Source: Luteococcus peritonei (GTDB taxonomy: Bacteria; Actinomycetota; Actinomycetes; Propionibacteriales; Propionibacteriaceae). Taken from it: a DNA stretch of 64,000 bases. This document shows positions 51,065-60,990 of the stretch, piece by piece. A model generated the notes under the pieces. The model did not search any database, was not told the DNA's origin, and was given only the letters and a program-made list of their open reading frames with translations. The position numbers were made by a program, and so were the translations under genes. The number at the start of each line of letters is the position of its first letter. Positions within the stretch are counted from its first letter, which is position 1. The stretch is taken from NCBI RefSeq assembly GCF_039526385.1, contig NZ_BAAAIX010000028.1, positions 124,001 to 188,000 of the forward strand, in the 5' to 3' direction.

Positions 51065-51197
51065 TCCGACGTCCGGACGGCCCGGGCTTCGCCCCGGGAG
51101 AAAAGCGCTCGGCCCCGTACCGCCCACGCAGTAGGGTTGGTGCGGGGCCTCGCGCGTTGTCGGGGGCCCGTCACCGTCCACGAGCACAGGAGCACAG

Positions 51198-51677
51198 GTG
51201 CCACGCGAAAAGGGCCGCAAGCTGGTGGCGCAGAACAAGAAGGCGCTGCACGACTACCACATCGGCCAGAAGATCGAGGCCGGCATGGTGCTCACCGGCA
51301 CCGAGGTGAAGAGCCTGCGCAACGGCCGCTGCTCCCTGGTGGACGCCTTCGCCACCATCGACGACGGCGAGGTCTGGCTGCGCAATGCGCACATCCCCGA
51401 GTACGCCTTCGGCACCTGGACCAACCACGCCACCCGGCGCAACCGCAAGCTGCTGCTGAACCGTCGCGAGATCGACAAGCTGGAGCGCGAGATCGGCAAC
51501 TCGGGCCGCACCATCGTGCCGCTGAGCGTCTACTTCAGCGACGGCTACGCCAAGGTGGAGATCGCCGTGGGCACCGGCAAGAAGGACTGGGACAAGCGCC
51601 AGACCATCCGTGAGCGCGACCTGAACCGGGAGGTCCAGCGCGAACTGGCCGACCGCAACCGGCGTCGACGCGGATGA
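51198..51677 (+). CDS. smpB: SsrA-binding protein SmpB
   Basis: 159 residues. The family core KALHDYHIGQKIEAGMVLTGTEVKSLR near residues 15-41, RKLLLNRREI, and the basic tail KKDWDKRQTIRERD are complete. It carries tmRNA (encoded at 54707, 3 kb downstream) into stalled ribosomes. GGAGCACAG lies just before the GTG at 51198. The next gene overlaps the stop by ATGA, so a DUF2207 membrane protein is translationally coupled to SmpB. Confidence 0.95.
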   Translation: MPREKGRKLVAQNKKALHDYHIGQKIEAGMVLTGTEVKSLRNGRCSLVDAFATIDDGEVWLRNAHIPEYAFGTWTNHATRRNRKLLLNRREIDKLEREIGNSGRTIVPLSVYFSDGYAKVEIAVGTGKKDWDKRQTIRERDLNREVQRELADRNRRRRG

Positions 51678-53497
51678 GCCGGGCACGAGGTCTGCGCCTG
51701 GGCGCACTGCTGGGCCTGGTGCTCGCGGTGCTCGGCCTGCTGAGCCCCCAGGCCGCCTGGGCCGCCTCCGACCAGGTGGACTCCTGGAAGATCGACTACG
51801 CGGTGCAGCCCACTGGCGACGTGCGGGTCACCGAGACACTGGTCTACCGCTTCGGTTCCGTCGGCCGCCACGGCATCACCCGCTCCTTCGTCACACGGGA
51901 GAAGTGGGACGACCGCTCGGACGCGGTCTACCAGATCACCGACATCCGCGTCTCCAGCCCCGACGCGCCCAGCCGGTTCACCACCCAGACCGACACGGAC
52001 GGCCGCAATGCCTACCTGACCGTTCGCGTCGGTTCGCCCACCGAGACGGTTCGAGTGCCGACGGCCAGCTACACGCTGAGCTACACCGTCAAGGGCGCCA
52101 TGCGCAGCTCGCAGGACTACGACGAGTTCTACTGGGACGCGCTCAGCGGCGAGACCCCGCTGGTGCGCAACATCCAGGTGAGCGCCACCGTGCCCGGTGG
52201 GGTGAAGGACGTCGACTGCAATGTGGGTGTGCCGCCGACCCGCGACGACTGCACCAGCTTCCGGGTGAATGGCCGCACCGGTGAGTACCGCCAGTCGGTG
52301 AAGCAGGCCGGTGAGGTGATGACCATCGGCGCCAGGATCGCCAAGGGCCAGGTCTCGGTCACCCAGCCGGACCTGGTGACCCGTGCCGACCGCACCGAGC
52401 AGCTGGTGCAGCAGGCGGGTCTGGGCGCCGGTGCGCTGAGCCTGGTGCTCTCGCCGCTGCTGGGCTGGCGCTACTGGCGTCGCAAGGGTCGTGACCTGCG
52501 CTACGTCGGCCTGCCCCCCGGCGTGCTGCCGGCCCAGGGCCAGAGCGTCGCCGAGAAGCCCACGGGCCGCATCGAGATCCCGGTGGCCTTCAGCCCGCCG
52601 CAGATCAGCGTGGCCGAGGCCGGCCTGCTGGTGGACGGCGCCATCGACACCAAGGAGACCACCGCCACCCTGGTCGACCTCGCGGTGCGCGGCGCGGTCA
52701 AGCTGGCCTCCGAGCCGGGCGCGACGCGGGTTCGGCTGGTGGACTTCTCCAAGGCCACCGAGCCGCATGAGCAGGTGCTGCTGCAGCGGCTGTTCGCCTA
52801 CACCGGCGGGGGAGAGGTGGAGCTGGCCAGCCAGGGGTCCATGCTCTCGGCGCACGAGGCCCTGGTCACCAGCGTGCGCAACCAGGTGGCGCGACGCCGC
52901 TGGTTCACCCGTGGCACGGGCGCCGCCGGCGCCGGCTTCGGTTGCTCCGGCCTGCTGATGCTGGCCTTCGCCTGGTTCTTCTTCGGCGGCACCTCCGGCA
53001 TGATCCTGTGGCTCGCGCTGCCACTGGTGCCCGTCATCCTCACCTCGATGGTGGTGCGCAGCAAGATGCAGCGCGGCCAGCGCACCGGCCTCGGCCGCGC
53101 CTATGCAGACCAGGTGGAGGGCTTCCGCCACTACCTGGCCACCGCCGAGGCGGACCAGCTGCGCTTCGAGGAGGGGGAGGACATCTTCTCCCGCTACCTG
53201 CCCTGGGCGATCGCCTTCGGCCTGGCGGAGCGGTGGGCGGACCTGTGCGCGCAGCTGGTGCGCATGGGTCGCCTCTCGGCCGAGCCGCCGGTCTGGTACT
53301 ACGGCCCCTACAACTACTGGAACTTCTACGTCTTCAATGACTCGCTGAGCACCATCGACCATGCCGCGAGCCCGGCCCCGCCGCCGCCCACCTCGATCGG
53401 CAGCTCCGGCTCCGGTTTCGGTGGCGGCAGCTCCTTCGGCGGTGGTGGCGGCTTCGCCGGCGGTGGTGGTGGCGGAGGCGGCGTCGGCAGCTGGTGA
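51674..53497 (+). CDS. DUF2207 membrane protein
   Basis: 607 residues. Signal peptide 1-31 (LGLLSPQAAWA), an extracytoplasmic beta-rich domain with DVRVTETLVYRFGSVGRHGITRSF near residues 49-72, a membrane helix near 250, two more near 415-455, and a C-terminal Gly/Ser-rich tail (GGGSSFGGGGGFAGGGG). This is the DUF2207 plan, common in actinobacteria and of unknown function. It shares ATGA with smpB. Two cysteines (DCNVGVPPTRDDC) sit in the outer domain and may pair. Confidence 0.85.
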   Translation: MSRARGLRLGALLGLVLAVLGLLSPQAAWAASDQVDSWKIDYAVQPTGDVRVTETLVYRFGSVGRHGITRSFVTREKWDDRSDAVYQITDIRVSSPDAPSRFTTQTDTDGRNAYLTVRVGSPTETVRVPTASYTLSYTVKGAMRSSQDYDEFYWDALSGETPLVRNIQVSATVPGGVKDVDCNVGVPPTRDDCTSFRVNGRTGEYRQSVKQAGEVMTIGARIAKGQVSVTQPDLVTRADRTEQLVQQAGLGAGALSLVLSPLLGWRYWRRKGRDLRYVGLPPGVLPAQGQSVAEKPTGRIEIPVAFSPPQISVAEAGLLVDGAIDTKETTATLVDLAVRGAVKLASEPGATRVRLVDFSKATEPHEQVLLQRLFAYTGGGEVELASQGSMLSAHEALVTSVRNQVARRRWFTRGTGAAGAGFGCSGLLMLAFAWFFFGGTSGMILWLALPLVPVILTSMVVRSKMQRGQRTGLGRAYADQVEGFRHYLATAEADQLRFEEGEDIFSRYLPWAIAFGLAERWADLCAQLVRMGRLSAEPPVWYYGPYNYWNFYVFNDSLSTIDHAASPAPPPPTSIGSSGSGFGGGSSFGGGGGFAGGGGGGGGVGSW

Positions 53498-53513
53498 GTC
53501 TGGCCCGGCTGGG

Positions 53514-53519
53514 TAGTAT
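53514..53519 (+). promoter_or_regulatory. -10 box of leaderless promoter for the FKBP gene
   Basis: TAGTAT, seven bases, then ATG at 53527. Confidence 0.5.
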
Positions 53520-53526
53520 CGAGGGC

Positions 53527-53901
53527 ATGACTGAAAAGCCTGAGATCGACTTCCCCGAGGGCGACGCGCCCACTGACCTCGAGATCACCGACATCACCGT
53601 CGGCGACGGCCCGGAGGCCGTTGCCGGTGACACCGTCGCCGTCCACTACGTCGGCGTCGCCTTCTCCAGCGGCGAGGAGTTCGACTCCTCCTACGGCCGT
53701 GGCCCGCTGCAGTTCCGCCTCGGCATCGGCCAGGTCATCGAGGGCTGGGACAAGGGCGTGCAGGGCATGAAGGTGGGTGGCCGCCGCAAGCTGGTCATTC
53801 CCGCCCATCTGGCCTACGGCGAGCGTGGCGCCGGTGGCGTCATCGCTCCCGGCGAGACGCTGATCTTCGTCTGCGACCTGCTGGGTGTGGCCGGCAAGTG
53901 A
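53527..53901 (+). CDS. FKBP-type peptidyl-prolyl cis-trans isomerase
   Basis: 124 residues, a single FKBP domain: VHYVGVAFSSGEEFDSSYGRG near residues 42-62, IEGWDKGVQGMKVGGRRKLVIPAHLAYGERG and a final LIFVCDLLGV. The FK506-pocket residues are mostly kept. It catalyses proline isomerisation in protein folding; there is no signal peptide, so it is cytoplasmic. Leaderless start (TAGTAT 7 bases ahead), 29 bases after the DUF2207 gene. Confidence 0.93.
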   Translation: MTEKPEIDFPEGDAPTDLEITDITVGDGPEAVAGDTVAVHYVGVAFSSGEEFDSSYGRGPLQFRLGIGQVIEGWDKGVQGMKVGGRRKLVIPAHLAYGERGAGGVIAPGETLIFVCDLLGVAGK

Positions 53902-53969
53902 CCGCTTTCGGGGACGCCTCAGGGCCGCCCCCGATGGGGAAGGGGCGCAGGCCGAGCAAGACTTGGAGC

Positions 53970-54620
53970 ATGAGCAGCATTGTCCATGCCCCTGTCAGCC
54001 GCCTGCGCCCCTTCGAACATCCCTCGCTGCAGCTGCCGGTCACCGAGACCGACCGTGACCGGTCGCTGGCCTACCTGCGGCGTGCCTACGGCGAGGGTCG
54101 GCTCACCGAGTACGAGCTGGACCAGCGCCTGGAGACGGTGCTGACCGCCCGCACCCGACGTGAGCTGAACGCCGCCTTCAGCGGCCTGGCCGTGGTGCCG
54201 GTGGGCACCGGCGCCTCGCTGCTGGCCCCACGCCGCCGACCTGTCGGGAGCCCCACCCTGACCGGTCGCGCCGGAGGCTCGCTGGCCCACCTGAGCGGCC
54301 TGGCGACGCTGGCCGTCGGCCCGGGCGTCGCCTATGCCATGGCGGGGCGCGGCAGCTACGCCCGCCACGAGGCCGCCAAGGCCTTCAACTTCCAGATGGC
54401 CACCATCCTGCTCGCGATGGCGGCGGGCCTGCTGATGTCCGGACCGCTGGAGGCCGTGGTCTTCAGCGTCGGTGCGGTGGCCTGGTTCGTGCTCAGCCTG
54501 CTGGGCGCCGTGCACGCCGGCTCCGGCGAGAACTGGCGCAACCCGGTCACCCGGGCCCTGCCGCTGCGCTTCCTGGACGAGGGGCCGCGGCCGACGCGTC
54601 GGGAGCTCACCCGCTCCTGA
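53970..54620 (+). CDS. DUF1707 domain protein with two or more membrane segments
   Basis: 216 residues. The N-terminal DUF1707/SHOCT-like motif is ETDRDRSLAYLRRAYGEGRLTEYELDQRLETVLTARTRREL near residues 28-68, split here only for reference: the tyrosine and acidic residues are the family hallmarks. The C-terminal half has hydrophobic segments (ATILLAMAAGLLMSG, AVVFSVGAVAWFVLSLLGAV). The function of such proteins is unknown; some are envelope-stress related. The ATG at 53970 is chosen; a GTG at 53898 overlapping the FKBP stop would add 24 low-complexity residues. Confidence 0.75.
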   Translation: MSSIVHAPVSRLRPFEHPSLQLPVTETDRDRSLAYLRRAYGEGRLTEYELDQRLETVLTARTRRELNAAFSGLAVVPVGTGASLLAPRRRPVGSPTLTGRAGGSLAHLSGLATLAVGPGVAYAMAGRGSYARHEAAKAFNFQMATILLAMAAGLLMSGPLEAVVFSVGAVAWFVLSLLGAVHAGSGENWRNPVTRALPLRFLDEGPRPTRRELTRS

Positions 54621-54693
54621 GTGGATAACCCGTTGGCGCCCGTCGTGGCGGCCGGGTAGCATGGAGAGAACCGGATGGTGGTGCATCCGGTGG

Positions 54694-54699
54694 TAACAA
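54694..54699 (+). promoter_or_regulatory. -10 box of the ssrA promoter
   Basis: TAACAA ends 7 bases before the mature tmRNA 5' end at 54707. No clear -35. Confidence 0.35.
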
Positions 54700-54706
54700 C
54701 TCAACA

Positions 54707-55076
54707 GGGGGTGACTGGTTTCGACTTGGGACGGTAGTTCCAGGAGAAGCGGGCCGAGAATCCAGGGTCAACTCGTTAATGTTCCCCGGAAACCAATAAC
54801 TGCCGACACCAATCGCGCAGACTTCGCTCTCGCTGCCTGAGCAGTGACCGAAGGGTCAGCCCGGATGTAGCCTTCCGTCCGGTTCCTGGCCTCATCAAGA
54901 AGGCTTGCTGATCGACCTGTGTGTCAGGGGTCGATCGGGACTCAACTGATACTGGGCCTGTCTGCAACGTGTTGACACGAGTGCAGGGGCCGAGAAAAGC
55001 GTCACCGTCAACTGCGCCCGGAGAAGACCTGGTTCGCCTCTTGAGGACGCGGGTTCAATTCCCGCCACCTCCACCC
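54707..55076 (+). ncRNA. ssrA: tmRNA (transfer-messenger RNA)
   Basis: The 5' end GGGGGTGACTGGTTTCGAC and the 3' T-arm GGGTTCAATTCCCGCCACC pair as an alanine tRNA-like domain. The tag frame begins GCC at 54802 and ends TGA at 54840, encoding ADTNRADFALAA, a degradation tag with the actinobacterial DFALAA end. The last bases read ACCC rather than ACCA, so CCA is added after transcription. Pseudoknot stretches fill 54850-55010. With SmpB it rescues stalled ribosomes. Confidence 0.97.
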
Positions 55077-55125
55077 CTGTGAAGTTGCTCGACGCCAGCA
55101 CGAAGTGCTGGTCCGAGAGCGTGGA

Positions 55126-55160
55126 CGGGTCCATCGAGCTTGCTCGATTGGGCCCGTTTC
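55126..55160 (+). terminator. Probable ssrA terminator
   Basis: A stem of about 13 bp with one bulge (CGGGTCCATCGAG against CTCGATTGGGCCCG, loop CTTG) followed by TTTC. Confidence 0.55.
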
Positions 55161-55208
55161 GCGTTCTCTGGCCCGATGCCGGTCCGTGGGGCCGGGCAGG
55201 CAAGGATC

Positions 55209-55248
55209 GTTCATGGTTGTGGTTGGACTACCAACCACAACCATGAAC
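55209..55248. repeat. Perfect 18-bp inverted repeat with 4-base loop
   Basis: GTTCATGGTTGTGGTTGG, loop ACTA, then its exact complement. It is AT-richer than its surroundings and has no T-run. Its copy number elsewhere in the genome cannot be judged from this window; no second copy is here. Confidence 0.9.
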
Positions 55249-55258
55249 AATGATGCGG

Positions 55259-55284
55259 TTTGGTGGGCGTACACCCCCACCAAA
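55259..55284. repeat. Second inverted repeat next to the 18-bp one
   Basis: TTTGGTGGG, 8-base loop, CCCACCAAA; it starts 10 bases after the perfect repeat, so the two form a hairpin pair. Confidence 0.8.
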
Positions 55285-55482
55285 GTGTGTCAGTGACGTC
55301 ACAGGCCCCCCGCTGTGCCTCTGGCACGGGCAGCGGACCGTGCGCAGCGCTCGTCCGAGCGGGGAAAGGCCCAAGGGCTTGGGAGCCGCCACGCGCCCGC
55401 GATCCTTCAGCGGTGAGCAGAAGGTGCGGCCACGCGCCGGCACCCAAGGGGCTCGCGCCACCGTGCGTGCAAGACTTGCGGG

Positions 55483-56049
55483 GTGAGGATGCCCAACCGT
55501 CCACGGCCCGGCGAGCTCCTGCTCGCCACCACTGCCATGGCCGACGACTACTGGGGGCAGAGCGTCATCCTGCTGCTCGACTGCGACGAGACGGGCGCGC
55601 TGGGCGTCATCCTGAACCGCATCGCGGAGACGTCGCTCACCGAGGTGCTGCCGCAGTGGCAGCCGCTGGTCTGCCCGCCGCAGGAGCTGTTCAGCGGCGG
55701 CCCGGTCTCGACCACGGGTGCGATCTGCCTGGCCAAGCTTCTGGATCCCGCCGAGGAGCCCCCGGGCTGGCGTCGGATCCGCGGCGACCTGGGCCTGCTC
55801 CACCTCGACACCCCCGTCGAGCTGGTCGAGGGCGCCTTCGCGGACCTGCGGATCTTCGCCGGCTATGCCGGCTGGGAGCCCGGCCAGCTCGAGACCGAGG
55901 TGGTGCGTGGCGAGTGGCACCGGATCCCCGCCCGGGACGAGGACATCTTCGGCACCCGCACCGAGGGCCTGTGGCGGCGCATCCTGCGTCGACAGGGAGG
56001 CCAGCTGGCCTGGCTCAGCACCTGGACGAACGACCCCGACGCGAACTGA
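55483..56049 (+). CDS. YqgE/AlgH family protein (UPF0301)
   Basis: 188 residues. GELLLATTAMADDYWGQSVILLLD near residues 9-32, GVILNRIAETSLTEVLP, FSGGPVS and the final LRIFAGYAGWEPGQLE are the complete YqgE pattern. AlgH was linked to alginate regulation in Pseudomonas, but the general role is unknown. The GTG at 55483 has AAGACT 7 bases upstream, a weak leaderless box; an ATG two codons in is also possible. The gene precedes mtrA by 58 bases. Confidence 0.88.
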   Translation: MRMPNRPRPGELLLATTAMADDYWGQSVILLLDCDETGALGVILNRIAETSLTEVLPQWQPLVCPPQELFSGGPVSTTGAICLAKLLDPAEEPPGWRRIRGDLGLLHLDTPVELVEGAFADLRIFAGYAGWEPGQLETEVVRGEWHRIPARDEDIFGTRTEGLWRRILRRQGGQLAWLSTWTNDPDAN

Positions 56050-56107
56050 TCACGGGGGAATGGTTACCAGACCGTTACGATGTGGTCAGCAACGAGATGG
56101 GGGAGCC

Positions 56108-56822
<715 letters not shown>

Positions 56823-56830
<8 letters not shown>

Positions 56831-58400
56831 GCCGCTCCCGGCAGGTCCGGTGCACCGCGGCTGGCGCGCCGTCCCGCGTCGCCTGTGGTGGTCCTCGCTC
56901 CCGCTGCGGGTGATCACCCTCACCCTGGCCGGCTCGGTACTGGTGCTGCTGCTGGGTGGCTTCTTCCTGCTCCGGCAGGCCACGCATGGCGTCCTGGAGG
57001 GCAAGAAGGCCTCCGCCGTGGCCGAGGCCACCACGGCGCTGGACCGGATGCAGACCCAGCTGCGGGCCACCGACCTGCGCACCGCCTCCCTCTACGAGCG
57101 GCTCAACCAGCTGGCGGACGAGGCGGGTGGCCAGCCCAACCAGTACCGGGTGGTGATCCAGGGCCCGGTCTCTCGCTATGTCTCGCCCGACATCAGCGAG
57201 GCGAGCGTCCCCGAGTCGTTGGCCCAGGCGGTCGCCTCCGGCGACGGCATGTTCGTCACCCCGACGCTGGTCGACTACACCGACCCGGCCCGGACCGACG
57301 AGCCCGGTCTGGCGATCGGTGCCACCCTGCAGGCCCCCACCGGCAGCCAGACCTACCCGATCTACTTCATCTTCCCCGAGAGCCACGAGAACCAGACCCT
57401 CGAGGTGCTGCGCCGTGCCATGGCCTCCACCTCGGCCCTGCTGCTGGTCAGTCTGGCCGGGATCGCCTGGCTGGTGGCCCGCCAGGTGGCCGAACCGGTG
57501 CGCCAGGCCTCCCAGGCGGCCTCGCGGATCGCTTCGGGCGACCTGGAGGAGAGGATGGAGGTGCGCGGCACCGACGACCTTGCCAGCCTGGCCACGTCGA
57601 TGAACGACATGGCAGGGGAGCTGAAGAGCCAGATCGGCCAGCTGGAGGAGCTGAGCAAGGTGCAGCGGCAGTTCGTCTCCGACGTCTCCCACGAGCTGCG
57701 CACGCCGCTCACAACGGTCCGGATGGCGGCGGACATGCTCTTCGAGCAGCGCGAGGACCTGGAGCCCTTCGCGGCCCGCTCCACCGAGCTGATGCACGAC
57801 GAGCTGGACCGCTTCGAGTCCATGCTGGCCGACCTGCTGGAGATCAGCCGTTTCGACGCCGGCGCGGCCGTGCTGAGCCAGGAGGAGACCGACGTGGTGG
57901 CCCTGGTGCGCCGCGAGCTCGATGCCCAGCGCCCCTTCGCGGAGAGGATGGGCAGCGAACTCCTGCTGGAGGCCCCCGAGCGCGCCACCGCAGCGGTGGA
58001 CGGTCGCCGCATCACCCGCGTGGTGCGCAACCTGGTGACCAATGCCATCGAGCACGGCGAGCACCGCCCGATCCGCGTCACGGTCGCCGCCGACGACCAG
58101 GCGCTCGCCGTCGCGGTGCGCGACTACGGCGTGGGCTTCACCAGCCAGGAGGGAGAGCACGTCTTCGACCGCTTCTGGCGTGCCGACCCCAGCCGTACCC
58201 GCGCGGTGGGCGGCACCGGCCTGGGCCTGGCCATCTCACTGGAGGATGCGCAGCTGCACCACGGCTGGTTGCGTGCCTGGGGAGAGCCCCGCCACGGGGC
58301 CCAGTTCCTGTTGGTGGTGCCACGCCTCGCCGGTGCGCAGGTGACGGCCAGCCCGTTGCCGCTGATGCCCGCAGACCATGCCACGGGGAGCCGGGCATGA
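56823..58400 (+). CDS. mtrB: MtrB, sensor histidine kinase
   Basis: 525 residues. Two membrane segments (about 23-45 and 199-220) flank an extracellular domain; a HAMP domain follows, then the H-box FVSDVSHELRTPLTTVRM and ATPase motifs N (NLVTNAIEHGE), G1 (DYGVGF) and G2 (GGTGLGLAIS). It phosphorylates MtrA and is localised to the septum in relatives. It overlaps both mtrA (8 bases) and lpqB (ATGA), so the three are one operon. Confidence 0.95.
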
Positions 58401-60127
58401 GGGGCCGCGCGTTGTTGGCGGCCGTCACGACGCTGGCGCTGGCCGGCTGCGCGGGCGTGCCCACCAGCGGTCCGGTGGAGCAGGTCTCGCCCGGCACCCA
58501 GACCCGCGTGGAAGGCGGCGTGCAGGTGCGCGCCGTGCCGCCGCAGCCCGACGGCTCGCCCGACGTGGTGATGGCCGGCTTCATCGATGCCATGGCCTCC
58601 CAGGATCCGGACTATGCCGTCGCGCGGCAGTACCTGACGCCCCGGGCGGCCCAGGAGTGGAATCCCGCGGCCGGGGTGACGGTCTTCGACGGGGACACCC
58701 GCTCCAACCTGCCCGGCAGCACCACCGCCGGCCTGCAGGCCCGGGTCGTGGGCCGGCTCGACGCCGAGGGCCACTACAGCGCCCAGGGCGGCAGCCAGCT
58801 ACGCCACAACTTCACCATGCAGCAGGTGGACGGGCAGTGGCGCATCTCCAACCCGCCGCAGGGCCTGCTGGTCAGCCAGTACACCCTGCGCAACCGCTTC
58901 ACACCGGCCGACGTGTGGTTCCTGGGCGCGAACGGCTCCAGCGTCGTGCCGGAACGGGTCTGGCTGGCCGCCAACCCGATCACCCCGACGCAGGCGGTGC
59001 AGGCCCTGCTGCGGGGCCCCTCGGACTGGCTCGCGCCGGCCGTCAGCACCGCGATCCCCACCGGGGCGAAGCTCACGCTGCCGGCGGTCACGGTGACCGA
59101 CGGGGTGGCCGAGGTGCCGCTGGACGGCTCGCTGGCGGGCCTGTCGGACGCCCGGCGGACCCAGCTGGCCGTGCAGCTGGCCTGGACGCTGCGCCACTTC
59201 GGCGACATCACCGCGCTGCGCATCCTGGCCAACGGTGAGCCCTGGGCGGTGCCGGGCCAGTCCGCCACCGGCGAGGTCGCGGTCGCCAACCTGCCAGACC
59301 TCTCGCCGGTGGCCACCAGCGCCGGCCAGCAGCCCTTCGCGGTGCAGGACGGCCTGGTGGGGCGGCTGGACGAGCAGGGCACCTTCTCCGCCCTGGGCGG
59401 GGCCTTCGGCTCGCCGTCGGCCAGTGAGCGCGCCGCCGAGGTCTCGGCCTCCTCCAGTTCCGGCACGGTGGCCGTCGTGGACCGGCAGCGACGGCGGCTG
59501 GTCAGCGCCACCATCGGGCGCAACGACGCGGAGGTGCGGCTGAGTGCCGCCGGGATCTCCCGCCCGCACATGACCCCGCGCGGCCAGCTGTGGGCGATGG
59601 TTCCCGGGGACGCCTCCCAGGCCCTGTGGCAGGCGGGACGCACCGGGCCCGCGCATCGGGTGGCGGTGCAGGAGTTGCGGGGGACCACCCTGCTGGGCTT
59701 CAGCATCTCGCCCGACGAGTCGAGCATGGCGGTGGTGCTGCGACGCGGGAGCGCGACCGAGCTGGGCCTGCTGCGGCTGCGCGAGGGCCGGCTCGACGGC
59801 TACCGGCCGCTGCTGCTGCAGGTGAACCAGCAGAAGCTGTCCAGCATCGCCGACGTGGGATGGGTGGGGCCGGGCCAGCTGATGGTGCTGGCCAGCCCGC
59901 AGCCCAGCGAACGCGCCACCGCCCACCTGGTCAGTGCGGACGGTGCCCTGATCGAGGCCGTCGGTCCTGCCGGCGACCAGGTCCTGGCCGGGCTCGCCAC
60001 GCAGCCGCGCCTGGAAGGCACCTCGGCGATGCTGCTCACCGCATCCGGGGAGCTGCTGCGCTTCGAGACCGCCTGGCGCTGGAGCAGCCTGCCGGGCCGG
60101 GTGCAGGCCGTCGACTTTCCCTCCTGA
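58397..60127 (+). CDS. lpqB: LpqB, MtrAB-associated lipoprotein
   Basis: 576 residues. Lipoprotein signal with lipobox LAGC (Cys18), then a GerMN domain near residues 170-285 (PADVWFLGANGSSVVPERVW, TPTQAVQALLRGPSDWLAP) and a C-terminal beta-propeller-like domain. It interacts with the MtrB sensor domain in mycobacteria and affects cell-wall integrity. The ATG overlaps the mtrB stop. Confidence 0.93.
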   Translation: MRGRALLAAVTTLALAGCAGVPTSGPVEQVSPGTQTRVEGGVQVRAVPPQPDGSPDVVMAGFIDAMASQDPDYAVARQYLTPRAAQEWNPAAGVTVFDGDTRSNLPGSTTAGLQARVVGRLDAEGHYSAQGGSQLRHNFTMQQVDGQWRISNPPQGLLVSQYTLRNRFTPADVWFLGANGSSVVPERVWLAANPITPTQAVQALLRGPSDWLAPAVSTAIPTGAKLTLPAVTVTDGVAEVPLDGSLAGLSDARRTQLAVQLAWTLRHFGDITALRILANGEPWAVPGQSATGEVAVANLPDLSPVATSAGQQPFAVQDGLVGRLDEQGTFSALGGAFGSPSASERAAEVSASSSSGTVAVVDRQRRRLVSATIGRNDAEVRLSAAGISRPHMTPRGQLWAMVPGDASQALWQAGRTGPAHRVAVQELRGTTLLGFSISPDESSMAVVLRRGSATELGLLRLREGRLDGYRPLLLQVNQQKLSSIADVGWVGPGQLMVLASPQPSERATAHLVSADGALIEAVGPAGDQVLAGLATQPRLEGTSAMLLTASGELLRFETAWRWSSLPGRVQAVDFPS

Positions 60128-60195
60128 GTTGTCCACAGGCCGCCGCCGTCCACAGCCCCCTTGCGTCGGGCGACGAGCCGCGCGAGCCTCGGGGC

Positions 60196-60888
60196 ATGCT
60201 GCTCGACGACCTGGCCGACCTGCTGCTCGGCGCCCGTTGTCCGGGGTGCGCGCGCCCAGGTCTGCTGCTGTGCCCGGACTGTCGCGCCGGGCTGGCGGAC
60301 CGGCCGTTGCGCGTCGAGGATGCCGGGGCGCTGCCAGCTGGTCTGGAGTGCTGGTCGGCCGGCGTGCACGAGGGTGCGCTGCGCGAGATGGTCAGTGCCC
60401 ACAAGGACCGGGGGAGCTGGCTGCTGGCCGGGGTGCTGGGGGCCCAGCTCGCCGTGGCAGCAAGCCCGCTGCTGCCGCGCGACGGTGCGGTGGTGCTGGT
60501 GCCGCTGCCCTCTTCGCCCCGGGCGGTGCGGGAGCGGGGTTATGACCACGCGCGGGCGCTGGCACGCGCCGCCTCGGTCCGGCTGCCCGGCCGTCCGCGC
60601 GTGCTGCCGGCCCTGCGACGTGGGACGAGCGTGGCGGACCAGGCCGGTCTGGGACGCGGCCAGCGCGCCGCCAACCAGCGCGGGAGCATGACCGCCAGGC
60701 CCGTGCGCCCGCCCGGCCGCGCCATCCTGGTCGACGACGTGTGCACCACCGGAGCCAGCCTCGCGGAGGCCCGCCGCAGCCTGCTGGCAGCGGGCTGGGA
60801 GGTGCTCGGGGCAGCCGTCGTGGCACAACGCACAAAGTCGCTGCACATTTCGCCCCGAACTCCTGAAATCCGTTCTGAGCAGCGGTAA
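60196..60888 (+). CDS. comF: ComF family phosphoribosyltransferase-like protein
   Basis: 230 residues. An N-terminal zinc knuckle CPGCARPGLLLCPDC near residues 14-28 and a C-terminal PRPP-binding loop RAILVDDVCTTGASLAEA near 178-195 with YDHARALARAA in between are the ComF pattern. In competent bacteria ComF helps single-strand DNA uptake; in others the role is unknown. It starts at ATG 60196, 69 bases after lpqB, and its TAA stop overlaps the candidate -10 box of the next leader. Confidence 0.9.
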   Translation: MLLDDLADLLLGARCPGCARPGLLLCPDCRAGLADRPLRVEDAGALPAGLECWSAGVHEGALREMVSAHKDRGSWLLAGVLGAQLAVAASPLLPRDGAVVLVPLPSSPRAVRERGYDHARALARAASVRLPGRPRVLPALRRGTSVADQAGLGRGQRAANQRGSMTARPVRPPGRAILVDDVCTTGASLAEARRSLLAAGWEVLGAAVVAQRTKSLHISPRTPEIRSEQR

Positions 60889-60891
60889 CGT
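60886..60891 (+). promoter_or_regulatory. Candidate -10 box of the hpf leader
   Basis: TAACGT, six bases, then ATG at 60898. It shares its first three bases with the comF stop codon. Confidence 0.35.
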
Positions 60892-60897
60892 ATCGGC

Positions 60898-60990
60898 ATG
60901 GCACGACCAGTGGAGTCTCCGGAGCGATTCGTGGGGGCCTCGCGGGGTCGTGCCATCGTCATAGATGCGGTCGGTGCGCAGGCACCGACC
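60898..60990 (+). promoter_or_regulatory. Two inverted repeats in the hpf leader
   Basis: Outer 11-bp arms ATGGCACGACC (60898-60908) and its complement at 60946-60956 are followed by GGTCGGTGC-GCAG-GCACCGACC (60969-60990), a 9-bp hairpin 10 bases before the AAGGAGG ribosome site. The RNA leader would be strongly folded. Confidence 0.6.

Larger units (their letters stand above)
55077..55482. other. 406-base gene-free region after ssrA, rich in hairpins
   Basis: No supported gene. It holds a CCAGCA-CGAAG-TGCTGG hairpin, the probable ssrA terminator, a perfect 18-bp inverted repeat at 55209-55248, a second 9-bp hairpin at 55259-55284 and a GTGACGTCAC palindrome at 55293-55302. From about 55310 to 55482 I see nothing else. 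Confidence 0.5.

Noticed and set aside
55250..55486. 78-codon ORF after ssrA
   Set aside because: It runs through two hairpins, has no ribosome site and poor codon bias.
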